Of a stretch of DNA of 56,396 bases, positions 27,377 through 35,658 are shown piece after piece. The notes below the pieces were generated by a model. It was not told the origin of the DNA and did not search any database. It saw only the letters and a program-made list of their open reading frames with translations. The position numbers and the translations under genes are program-made. The stretch is from an uncultured Eubacterium sp. (lineage in GTDB: Bacteria; Bacillota; Clostridia; Lachnospirales; Lachnospiraceae). The stretch spans positions 1-56,396 of the forward strand of contig CANRTU010000029.1 in assembly GCA_947642745.1 (NCBI GenBank). The letters run 5' to 3'. Position 1 is the first letter of the stretch. Every line of letters starts with the position of its first letter.

Positions 27377-27577
27377 TAGAGCGTGTTTGAAAAATGCTTT
27401 CTGGTATATGTGCTTCACAGTTTGTACCCTAAAGGGCATGATATGGAGGATATTACCCGAATTTAGGAGGTGTACCCAAAGGGCATGATATAGCGGGCTA
27501 CATTGACTAAATTTGGGTAATATCCTCCGCAAAGTGGGGAGTGCATATGCTGGGAATGATTTTTCAAACACGCTCTA
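27377..27577. mobile_element. MITE copy 1 with 19-bp terminal inverted repeats
   Basis: TAGAGCGTGTTTGAAAAAT (27377-27395) is mirrored exactly at 27559-27577, and no coding region lies between. Internal text contains GTACCCTAAAGGGCATGATAT and a second related stretch that pair with each other, so the whole can fold on itself. A related 136-bp copy is at 54266-54401. The terminal TA may be the target duplication. Confidence 0.75.
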
Positions 27578-27928
27578 GTATATCAACTACCTGATAACGG
27601 ATATTGAATGTAGTTAAATGATTCATATGGCAGATTCCTTTCTGCTATAAAGATGTTCTTGAAACATTATACCAGAAAATGTATAATTTTGTTATAATGA
27701 ATCAGTATAAATCAGGACAAACACATAAGTGAACATTTAATTAATATATGAAGCGAAATCCGGATAATTATGCGGAAAGTTTTTCTGAAACAGGATATTT
27801 ATGCGCCTTTTTCAAAAGAGGCAGGAAAATTATCCTGATATTACGTTCTGGTAACAGTCTGTTTACCGTTTTTTTACTCATGTGTATGCCCTGAGTATAT
27901 ATACGCTAACATTTGGAGGATTAAGTTT
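27578..27928. other. Gene-free stretch before the NUDIX gene
   Basis: TATAATTTTG and TTATAATGAATC near 27676-27703 are possible -10 elements. No gene was recognised. Confidence 0.3.
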
Positions 27929-28387
27929 ATGAATAGAAAATCTGAAATATAATTAACCAATATGTGTCTGGTATATAATGAGAACAGAGTTCTTGTTCAG
28001 GAAAAAGCAGGGACTAAGTGTCCGGGAGGGCTTGTATTTCCTGGAGGACATGTCGAAAGAGGGGAATCGTTGACAGATTCTGTCATTAGAGAGATAAAAG
28101 AAGAAACAGGATTGACAATATATAATCCTAAGCCATGTGGTTTTAAAAATTGGATACAGGAGGATGGAAGCAGGTATATTGTGCTTTTGTATAAAACGAA
28201 CCGGTATGAGGGAGAACTAAACGACTCAGGAGAGGGAAAAGTATTCTGGATTGAATGGGAAGATGTGAACAGGGTTAATTTGATATGGAATATGAGGGAA
28301 TTGCTTGAAATATTTAATTCAGATAAATATAGTGAGTTCTTTTTTAAAATTGAGAATGGGCAATGGGAAGGCCGTTTATTGGGATAA
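27929..28387 (+). pseudogene. NUDIX hydrolase with an in-frame TAA at codon 8
   Basis: ATG 27929, placed 9 bases after TTTGGAGGA, reads MNRKSEI and stops at TAA 27950-27952. The same frame resumes LTNMCLVYNENRVLVQEKAG and carries the NUDIX box GGHVERGESLTDSVIREIKE plus ETGL, with all catalytic glutamates, ending at 28387 (about 152 codons). Family members (MutT/8-oxo-dGTP hydrolase group) usually begin just like this upstream part, so the stop is probably a nonsense mutation. ATG 27962 could restart a 141-residue protein but has no ribosome site. Confidence 0.75.
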
Positions 28388-28548
28388 ATAATTTAAATTT
28401 GTTTGTGGCGGTTAACATATCCGGGATACATATTTTTATCCGCAATGCTGTGTCTTCTGTCACAAGATTTTATATTGTGGCATGCGTTAAAAACAGGGTA
28501 AATTCTATAGTATAAATCTTAAGAGTAGATTAGGAGCTATTGATATTA

Positions 28549-28998
28549 ATGAGAGATGAGAATGTTACACATAAAATAATGTCCGCAATAAAGTCTAAAA
28601 ATACCCGGCCTGAATTATTGTTGCGGAGAGCATTATGGAAGAAAAAATTAAGGTATCGAATCCATTATAGTGAGCTTCCGGGTAAACCGGATATTGTGTT
28701 TACAAAACATAATGTAGCCGTTTTTTGTGACGGAGATTTCTGGCATGGGCATAATTGGGCAATTCGAAATAAGACTTCCCTTGATGAGGAACTTGAAAGT
28801 TATTCCGAATTTTGGAAAAATAAAATTCGTAGAAATATTGAAAGAGATGAGGAAAATAACAAAATTTTAAAAGCAATGGGGTGGACGGTCGTAAGAATTT
28901 GGGAAAGTGATATAAAGAAAAATGTAGAAGATTGTGTGACTGTTATCGAAGAGGCATTATTTGACACAATGATGCGGCAATATGAAGATAGCATATGA
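28549..28998 (+). CDS. vsr: Very short patch repair endonuclease (Vsr)
   Basis: 149 residues. Vsr nicks beside the T of T:G mismatches produced when 5-methylcytosine deaminates, and so accompanies m5C methyltransferases. MSAIKSKNTRPELLLRRALW is the N-terminal signature, LPGKPDIVF holds the catalytic Asp, CDGDFWHGHNW the active-site histidines and zinc region, and MGWTVVRIWESDI the C-terminal strand. ATG 28549 lies 12 bases after AGGAG; TTG 28540 is closer to it and would add three residues. Its retention supports the methyltransferase being active although the nuclease gene is broken. Confidence 0.92.
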   Translation: MRDENVTHKIMSAIKSKNTRPELLLRRALWKKKLRYRIHYSELPGKPDIVFTKHNVAVFCDGDFWHGHNWAIRNKTSLDEELESYSEFWKNKIRRNIERDEENNKILKAMGWTVVRIWESDIKKNVEDCVTVIEEALFDTMMRQYEDSI

Positions 28999-29586
28999 GG
29001 ACGAAAATAAAAGTAAGAAATTCCATTATCTTTAATGTTCAATGTTTTTGAGGATTTTTCAATGATAATTTTTACCCATAATATGCAATATATCCCGCAA
29101 AATGTGCATAGTATGACATATCTGTTTTCTGATTCTTTTTTATGATATAATGAATCCCGTAGAACACAGAAACCTCATGTGATAACCGGTGTTCTGACAC
29201 GGGGATGAATTGCGGGCCGGGAGTCCTGATAAGGTACCGGGCTTTCTATATGGCAAAAATTCAGCATATGCCAGGACGAAGATTTAAAAGGAGTGTGGAA
29301 CAGGGATGTGGTAAATACATCCCAAAAGTATGTGAAATAAGGACGGCAAAGGCAGTTGTGCGGCTGATATTCATAAATGTGTAATTTTCTCTCTTTCCTT
29401 GCGGCCGGAATTCTGTTATTATTTTTTATTATAAGTACTTTCTCCGGTTGTCTGGTACAGACTGTTTTTCCATGTCTGGTCCGCTGCGGCGGACGATATG
29501 GATGGACAGCCGCTGCGTATAGGATCAGGGGCGCCGGATACGGAAAAGTGCGGAATTATCAGGATGCCAAAAAGGAGTTGAAAAAT
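28999..29586. other. Leader region of the REC-GGDEF-EAL gene, with a -10 box
   Basis: A TATAAT box lies at 29146-29151 (no clear -35). A hairpin GAACAC-GTGTTC follows near 29162-29197, and GC-rich, possibly structured text continues to 29300. A frame open from 29377 joins the downstream gene but encodes only a hydrophobic stub with no ribosome site. A c-di-GMP riboswitch was looked for and not convincingly found. Confidence 0.4.
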
Positions 29587-31248
29587 ATGAGGGGAAAACA
29601 CAAAATTTTAGTCGTGGATGATTCCCGGATGAACCGGATGACATTTACCGATATTTTGCAGGATTCCTATGAAATACTGGAAGCGGAAAACGGTGAAATA
29701 GCCCTCAGGGTGCTGGAGAAACAGAAGGATTACATCGCCCTGATCATTCTGGATCTGATGATGCCTGTGATGGATGGTTTCCAGTTTCTGAAAGAGTTCA
29801 AACAGAAAGATGTATATGGAAATATCCCCGTCATAGTGGCAACTACCAGTACAGATATAGAAAACGAGTGCCGGTGTCTGGAACTTGGCGTATGGGATTT
29901 TATCCCGAAGGTTTTCCACCCAAGGATTATCCGGTTCCGGGTGTTCAATGCGATAGATAAAAGTAAGATCAAAGTGCTGGAATATGACAGCCTCACAGGG
30001 ATATACAACCAGCAGAAATTTTTCCAGCGTACCAGGGAACTGCTGGATAGTGATAACAGGAAAACGTATGCGTTTATTCATCTGTCGGTGGAACGGTTTA
30101 TGCAGATGAGTTCCCTGTACGGCCCGGCAGAAGCCAGCCGGCTGCTTTGCGCGCTGGCGGACGCCATTCGCACCGGTATGAAAGGATGGGACCAGGCAGC
30201 TTACGGGCGGGTGGGCAATGAGGAATTTGGCATCTGTATGCCATATGAGCACAGGGCGGATCTTCTGGATATCATCCGGATTATTAAGAAAATGGCAAAA
30301 GACCAGCCGATGGATTATTATCTGGAAATTGCGGCGGGAATATATTTAATTGAAGACCGTGGCATGGAAGTGCCTGTGATTTATGACAAAGCATCGGTGG
30401 CGGGCAGAAGCGGTGCGGGAAATTATATGGAACATGAGGCGTTTTATACACAGGAAATGGATGAACGCCTTGCCAGGGAGCAGCGCATTATAAACGAAAT
30501 GCACCAGGCGCTGGAGGAAGAACAGTTTGTTGTGTATTTTCAGCCCAAATACGAGCTGGATCATTTTACGCCCTGCGGAGCGGAAGCGCTGGTACGCTGG
30601 AAACAGCCGGACGGTTCCATGATCTCGCCCGGAGAATTTATACCGGTTTTTGAAAAGAACGGATTTATTATCCAGCTGGATTACTACGTATGGGAACGGG
30701 TATGCCGGTTTATCCGGGAAGAAATAGACGCAGGCAGGGACCCAGCGCCGATTTCCGTCAATATATCCAGGGTGAATTTGTACAATCCGAAATTTTATGA
30801 AACACTGGTGAATCTTGTATCGGAATATAAAATACCACTCCGTTACCTGCATCTGGAGCTGACGGAAAGTGCGTTTTCAGACAGCGGCAATATGATGATG
30901 GATGCGGTGGAATTTCTGCACCATGCCGGGTTTACCATTCTGATGGACGATTTTGGAAGCGGATATTCGTCTCTTAATACATTAAAGGACATAGACATGG
31001 ATGTCCTGAAAATAGATATGAAGTTTCTTACCAGGGGACAGCAGGAGAACAGCAGAAGCGGCATTATACTGGAAGCGGTTATTTCCATGGCCCATTCCCT
31101 TGGGATGCTTGTAATTACAGAAGGAGTAGAAGAAAGAGGACAGGTGGATTTTTTGAAAAGTCTGGGATGCGACTATATCCAGGGGTATTATTTCGCAAGG
31201 CCGATGCCTATGGAAGAATACCGGGAGCTGATCCGCGGGGAATACTGA
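29587..31248 (+). CDS. Response regulator with degenerate GGDEF and intact EAL domain (c-di-GMP phosphodiesterase)
   Basis: 553 residues from ATG 29587 (AAAAAGGAGTTGAAAAAT). Domains: receiver (1-125) with ILVVDDSRMNR, phospho-acceptor Asp in LIILDLMMPVMDG (about residue 56) and the conserved Lys in FIPKVF; GGDEF-like (135-290) with VGNEEFG in place of GGDEF, so probably no cyclase activity; EAL (300-550) with AEALVRW, NISRVNL, LELTES, MDDFGSGYSSL, LKIDMKFL, ITEGVE and IQGYYFARPMP, all key residues present. It likely hydrolyses c-di-GMP when phosphorylated by a kinase encoded elsewhere. Confidence 0.92.
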   Translation: MRGKHKILVVDDSRMNRMTFTDILQDSYEILEAENGEIALRVLEKQKDYIALIILDLMMPVMDGFQFLKEFKQKDVYGNIPVIVATTSTDIENECRCLELGVWDFIPKVFHPRIIRFRVFNAIDKSKIKVLEYDSLTGIYNQQKFFQRTRELLDSDNRKTYAFIHLSVERFMQMSSLYGPAEASRLLCALADAIRTGMKGWDQAAYGRVGNEEFGICMPYEHRADLLDIIRIIKKMAKDQPMDYYLEIAAGIYLIEDRGMEVPVIYDKASVAGRSGAGNYMEHEAFYTQEMDERLAREQRIINEMHQALEEEQFVVYFQPKYELDHFTPCGAEALVRWKQPDGSMISPGEFIPVFEKNGFIIQLDYYVWERVCRFIREEIDAGRDPAPISVNISRVNLYNPKFYETLVNLVSEYKIPLRYLHLELTESAFSDSGNMMMDAVEFLHHAGFTILMDDFGSGYSSLNTLKDIDMDVLKIDMKFLTRGQQENSRSGIILEAVISMAHSLGMLVITEGVEERGQVDFLKSLGCDYIQGYYFARPMPMEEYRELIRGEY

Positions 31249-31502
31249 CAGGATTAAAATGGCAGGCTTTTTTTCATAAAATGGCATGATTTTTAAAGAC
31301 ACTGGTTTATTATGAAGTATGAATCCGGACGGATCAGGAACAACGTTTTCCGGTGGATCCTGTAAGCGGAGTGAAAGCCTGTCAGATGGCAGGCTGTGGC
31401 CAGCCTCTGTGGGTGTCATGCCGCTTACCATCCGGGAGGGATTAAAATCTGTCCAGTGAAGATTTTCTGGCGCATCCGCTGGACAGGGAAAGGTTGAACG
31501 GG

Positions 31503-32021
31503 ATGAGGGATGTGAAATCTTTAAGGACGCAGGGCAGTCAGATTATGAACATCACCACGTCCGGTATGTATGTGTCACTCAATGAACTGTATTATATGTA
31601 TCAGAATGGAGAGCTGGTCATTTCAAAGAATTTTCAGCGCATGTTCCACTGGACGCAGGAACGGCAGTCCCTGTTTATGGAATCTCTGATTCTGGAGCGT
31701 CCAAAGCTGTCCATATTTGTGTTGCAGACGGATTACGGGATTTATGAACTGATTGACGGACTGCAGAGAATCGCCACATATCTGCGTTTTCGTGGAGAAC
31801 AGATCGGGGATCAGCCAGCGCCGCTGGTGTTGCGGGACTGCCGGAAAGCGCCGGAGATTAATAATAAATCTTTTCCGGGGCTGCCAAAAGAAATGCAGAA
31901 TATCATCAAAAGGATCTGTGTGGAAATGGAAGTGGTTATAATGGAAAAAGTCAGGATGGAAGAAGCTGTCATGCGGGAAGCCGGCATGAAACCAACTGGA
32001 AATAAAGCGCGGGATCTGTGA
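31503..32021 (+). CDS. DUF262/GmrSD-like N-terminal fragment
   Basis: 172 residues. MNITTSGMYVSLNELYYMYQ, then ISKNFQRMFHWTQERQSLFM and YELIDGLQRIATYLRF are the ParB/Srx-like core of DUF262 proteins (the IDGLQR motif stands for the usual DGQQR). Whole DUF262 proteins are about twice as long and continue with a region containing RINTxG; here the frame ends in a low-complexity stretch (MEKVRMEEAVMREAGMK), so the gene is shortened and may be inactive. An 8-bp inverted repeat CTGTCCAG/CTGGACAG lies just upstream. ATG 31503 has GGGAAAGG 10 bases upstream. Confidence 0.65.
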   Translation: MRDVKSLRTQGSQIMNITTSGMYVSLNELYYMYQNGELVISKNFQRMFHWTQERQSLFMESLILERPKLSIFVLQTDYGIYELIDGLQRIATYLRFRGEQIGDQPAPLVLRDCRKAPEINNKSFPGLPKEMQNIIKRICVEMEVVIMEKVRMEEAVMREAGMKPTGNKARDL

Positions 32022-32084
32022 TAAATATAGCAGCGGGCTGTGGAAACCAGCGATGTTTGTTCTGGCAGCCCGCCGCATGCTATG

Positions 32085-32792
32085 TTACTGTTTTTTTCTG
32101 GTTTCGACACATTCTTTTGCCGCTTCCATAAAGTCCTGGTCCGAAATCCGGCGGACGTCGATTAACGGATGGGAATATGGTTTGATGGATACAATGCAGT
32201 CGGAATTGAAACAGAAATTTAATTCGCAATCCCTGGTCGGCACTTTCGCATCTATGGAAATATCGTAATCACAATAATTATCTTCCCCGTTCACATCGAA
32301 AATCGCTTTGTCCACCATAACGAAATTGTTGATAATCCGGTAGGAAGCTTTACTCCATCGTTTATAAATATCGTTGTTGTTCGGATAAAAATTCCGGAAC
32401 ATAAAAGTATAAATTTCTTTACTGGACGGAAAGTCATAATCACTGCAAAAATCACGGCTGTTTTTAAAATCTTTGATTTCTTCCAGAATAATATCCATAA
32501 AATTATTTTCAGGAACTACCTTTTTTTCTTTTGCCTGGTTGTAGTAATAATACCGGTCGGGTTTGTAGTAATACCGCAGGCCTTCATCTGTGTTTCTGGA
32601 GCCGATGGCGAATCCCGGGATATATACATGATTGCCCAGATAGATATACAGATCTTCCAGTAAAAGCTTGAATTTCGTCCCGTCTACCAGGGAAATTTCC
32701 ACCGCATAGGCGCCCATATTTTTATAGGCTTCCAGCATCTGTTCATAAAAAGAATGGGTAGCTGCTGCTTCTGTTTTTGCTGTATCGTTCAT
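32085..32792 (-). CDS. Hypothetical protein, 235 residues
   Basis: I do not recognise the family. It is soluble, with no membrane segment or signal peptide, aromatic-rich (RYYYKPDRYYYYNQ near residue 75) and acidic, with DVNGEDNYCDYDISIDAK near 170. An excellent site GGAGGAGGATTTATAT precedes the start on the minus strand, so expression is likely. It is convergent with the shortened DUF262 gene. Confidence 0.7.
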   Translation of the reverse strand: MNDTAKTEAAATHSFYEQMLEAYKNMGAYAVEISLVDGTKFKLLLEDLYIYLGNHVYIPGFAIGSRNTDEGLRYYYKPDRYYYYNQAKEKKVVPENNFMDIILEEIKDFKNSRDFCSDYDFPSSKEIYTFMFRNFYPNNNDIYKRWSKASYRIINNFVMVDKAIFDVNGEDNYCDYDISIDAKVPTRDCELNFCFNSDCIVSIKPYSHPLIDVRRISDQDFMEAAKECVETRKKQ

Positions 32793-33071
32793 ATAAATCC
32801 TCCTCCTGTCCTGTGGCTGCTGCAGATGTGGGCGTAACCATCCGGCGATCGTGACGCTTACGTTTTATCAGCGGTTTTATGTGATAATTTTATTATATAA
32901 TCAAACAGAAGGGGTGTCAACGGTAATGTTGTCTGACAAAAAATCGGGCAGGAGACGGGAATATGTTTTATACACTCAGCGCCGGAGCGGATGGCGGCAG
33001 CTGTATATTTTCCGGATGCCTGAGAAGGCAGCCTGTTTTCCGAAGCGTATCTGAGAAATGTTTTCTGGCAG

Positions 33072-33323
33072 ATGTACCTGCATTGTGCCCGGAAATGTCA
33101 GGATAAAGAAGACCTGATTGAAGTGTGGTATGAGAAGTTTTATGAGCAGGTTGTGGATATTCTGGAGGTATGGGGCAGGGAGGATCTGTCCTGGCTGGAT
33201 ATTGGCTGTGGTACGGGGAAGATGTATGAGGCGGCAAAGAAAAGGCTCCCTGTGCGGGAATTTGTTTTTACGGATATTTCGGAAGAGATGCTTGTTGTCG
33301 CGGCAGAAAGGTTGTTCTGCTAA
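33072..33323 (+). pseudogene. SAM-dependent methyltransferase, N-terminal fragment
   Basis: About 83 codons: LDIGCGTGKMYEAAKKR is motif I of class I methyltransferases and EFVFTDISEEML motif II. The frame ends at ERLFC where the rest of the Rossmann domain should follow. Upstream sequence (32942-33071) is coding-like in a different frame, suggesting a shift in front too. Substrate unknown. Confidence 0.6.
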
Positions 33324-33812
33324 AAGGGGATAACGGTTCACCAGCACGTTCAGTATATAACAAAAAGTAATCTGCCTGCCGGGTACCCGGACGGGGAAGC
33401 GGCAGATGCGGGAACGCCACTCACAGACCAGAATCCCGGCGGACGAACTGGTATCTTATGAACTGGCATAAATGTACAAAAGCAGACCGTCGCTACGGTA
33501 TACCGTCATATCCGGCGGCCTGTCTGTATCAGAGCGTGTCTGAAAAATCATTTCCGCCTTCTGCATTTCTAAATTCGTGTGATGTTTACACAAGATTCAG
33601 GTCACATAGCCTGCTATACCCGGGAGGGCACGGGCAGGTCTGCCGGTCCATAGGAGACATATTTATGAGAGCTGTTTCTATAAAGCTGTTTTCATAAACG
33701 CAGCCGGTTACGCCAGGATGGCCGGTGTGGATATATGATAACGATTGCGCAGGCGGACCGCAAATGTTAGAATGGTATTTACAACCATATCGCTCATCTA
33801 AAGGAGAAACAT
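33324..33812. other. Gene-free stretch with one MITE end
   Basis: AGAGCGTGTCTGAAAAATCATTT at 33531-33553 matches the left end of the MITE family (one mismatch in the 18-bp terminus), but no right end is found within 300 bp, so this is a solo end. Otherwise only small shadow frames. GGAG at 33801-33804 belongs to the next gene. Confidence 0.5.
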
Positions 33813-34940
33813 ATGATTTTATTTCTGGGGTTTGCGGGACTTTTGATGATTCCGCTGGGTATTTATGTATATGTGTTAATCAGACGATTTTTAAAATTCT
33901 GGCTTGGGGACAGTAAAAAAACCGCACAGAAACTGATTTCTGTTATCGGGGCGTTGTTTATCACAATTCCCTGTATCAACCTGTTCAGCCTGTGGGCGCT
34001 GCTGGTCGCTTATTTTGCCGCCGCCAGCGCATGTCTGGATATTGTAAGGCTGGTGGCGAAAAAGGCAGGCATCCGCTATGGCGGATGGTGGCACGGAGCC
34101 CGGGCAGGGGGGCTGGCGGCAGCCCTGACAGTGGCTCTGGTTACAGGTTACGGGTATTTTAATATGCATCATGTGGTGGTTACCCGGTATACAGTATCCA
34201 CGTCAAAACAGATCCGGCCGGAAGGATACCGGCTGGTGTTTGTATCTGACCTGCACTTTGAAACGACGATGGATCTGGAAAAGTTGCGGACATACTGTGA
34301 CCGTATGGAAGCGGAAGAGCCGGATCTGGTAGTGCTGGGCGGCGATATTGTAGATGAGGACACGTCCCTGCAGGGAGTAAAGGAGACGTTTGAGGCGCTG
34401 GCGGGAATCAGTAGTACATACGGAACTTTTTATGTATATGGCAACCATGATAAGGGCAGGTACGCCAGGGACTGTGATTTTACGCAGGAGCAGCTGGCGG
34501 AACTGATTACCGCATCCGGTGTAAAGATACTGGAGGATCAGTCTGTGCCGCTGAATGGAGAATTATCCATAACCGGCCGTAGGGACCGTTCTGACGCTGG
34601 CAGGGACCAGCCGGCCAGAATGCCGTCCGGCCAGCTGTCAGATGGGCTGCCGGAAGAAGGATATCATATTCTGGCGGACCACCAGCCCAGGGATATGGAG
34701 GAAAACGCAGAGGCGGGTTATGATCTGATGCTTTCCGGGCATACCCATGCGGGGCAGATGTGGCCGGTAGGGTTAATTACCACACTGTTTGATAAGGGAA
34801 CTGTCAATTACGGGCAAAAGACGTTTGGGGAGATGGAGCTGATCGTCTCTTCCGGCATTGCCGGATGGGGATATCCGCTGCGCACCGGAAAGCACAGTGA
34901 ATATGTGGTGGTAAATATATGTCAGGCAGAAGGGGAGTAA
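33813..34940 (+). CDS. Membrane-anchored metallophosphoesterase (YkuE/YaeI-like)
   Basis: 375 residues. Four membrane segments cover the first 115 residues (MILFLGFAGLLMIPLGIYVY at the start). The calcineurin-like domain follows with all metal motifs: FVSDLHFE, VVLGGDIVDED, YVYGNHDKG and LMLSGHTHAGQMWP. Family members in Firmicutes act on phosphate esters of lipids such as UDP-diacylglucosamine-like intermediates, but the substrate here is unknown. Strong AAAGGAGAAACAT site before ATG 33813. A Gly/Arg-rich insert near 250-275 (ITGRRDRSDAGRDQPARM) is unusual. Confidence 0.9.
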   Translation: MILFLGFAGLLMIPLGIYVYVLIRRFLKFWLGDSKKTAQKLISVIGALFITIPCINLFSLWALLVAYFAAASACLDIVRLVAKKAGIRYGGWWHGARAGGLAAALTVALVTGYGYFNMHHVVVTRYTVSTSKQIRPEGYRLVFVSDLHFETTMDLEKLRTYCDRMEAEEPDLVVLGGDIVDEDTSLQGVKETFEALAGISSTYGTFYVYGNHDKGRYARDCDFTQEQLAELITASGVKILEDQSVPLNGELSITGRRDRSDAGRDQPARMPSGQLSDGLPEEGYHILADHQPRDMEENAEAGYDLMLSGHTHAGQMWPVGLITTLFDKGTVNYGQKTFGEMELIVSSGIAGWGYPLRTGKHSEYVVVNICQAEGE

Positions 34941-35016
34941 GGGAAACAGAGGGTTTATAAAGTTACCGGTGAATTTCTGATTTCAAATGATACAGACGGG
35001 AACAGGGGGCATGATT

Positions 35017-35448
35017 ATGGAAGAGCTGCTGGTCTGTGCGATTTTACTTTCTGAAGGATTCGTTGCAGAAGACGAGTACCATAAACGGCTGGATGAATTA
35101 TTTCTCCGCATTCCGGAAAATGACGATCTGCTTTATTTAGAATGGGAAACAGATATTGACAAAGCTGTCATTTATGTGAGGACACATTTTGATTACACAG
35201 ACTCCGGTTCCGATCCGGAACGGTTTGGCAGAATTCTGATGGACAGATTAAAAGAGGTTTATGAAAATAGTCCGGATATACAATATTTTGCGGTCCGGAT
35301 GTACAGCTTATGGCAGAGTCTTCCGGGGAACATCCGGAATATGGAACCATTCCTTACGCTGTGCCATGCGGACGATCCTTTATCGTGGGGAGATGAGGAA
35401 CAGAGCAGAAATATGTATGAGCGTATGCTGAATTACTATCACGCATAA
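35017..35448 (+). CDS. Hypothetical protein, about 143 residues
   Basis: Acidic, soluble and probably helical. It contains FVAEDEYHKRLDELFLRIPE and YLEWETDIDKAVIYVRTHFD, resembling small uncharacterised proteins of Lachnospiraceae; no domain is recognised. ATG 35017 lies 7 bases after AGGGGG; ATG 34987 and 35011 are in frame. Convergent with htpG. Confidence 0.7.
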   Translation: MEELLVCAILLSEGFVAEDEYHKRLDELFLRIPENDDLLYLEWETDIDKAVIYVRTHFDYTDSGSDPERFGRILMDRLKEVYENSPDIQYFAVRMYSLWQSLPGNIRNMEPFLTLCHADDPLSWGDEEQSRNMYERMLNYYHA

Positions 35449-35608
35449 ACGAATATGACAATTTCTAAATTGCAGAGGCCTGATTTATAAATGTGAAATG
35501 GATAAAGATAAGGATAAAGATAAATTATGAAACGGATATAATCATTTCCCCGGCTGCCGGGGCGTGATTGACGTTTCAATTGCCATACGGACTGTTTATA
35601 TGCGGGCG

Positions 35609-35650
35609 CTGCCCGCCGGAGGCGGAGTATCCGGCTTTGCCGGATACTGG
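35609..35650 (-). terminator. Dispersed hairpin GTATCCGGC-TTT-GCCGGATAC after htpG
   Basis: The 9-bp stem (35630-35650) with the preceding GCCCGCCGGAGGCGGA is the same hairpin found at 6794 and, with changes, at 6669 and 46141. It lies 9 bp beyond the htpG stop and could terminate it, although a T-run on the htpG strand is lacking. Confidence 0.45.
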
Positions 35651-35658
35651 TTGGATTT

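Noticed and set aside
29200..29400. Possible c-di-GMP (GEMM) riboswitch before the REC-GGDEF-EAL gene
   Set aside because: AGGACGGCAAAGGCA resembles part of the aptamer, but the matching 5 prime half (CAGGGCAAACC-type) and tetraloop are missing.
29377..29586. N-terminal membrane extension of the REC-GGDEF-EAL protein
   Set aside because: The frame is open, but there is no ribosome site, whereas AAGGAG precedes ATG 29587 at the normal start of a receiver domain.
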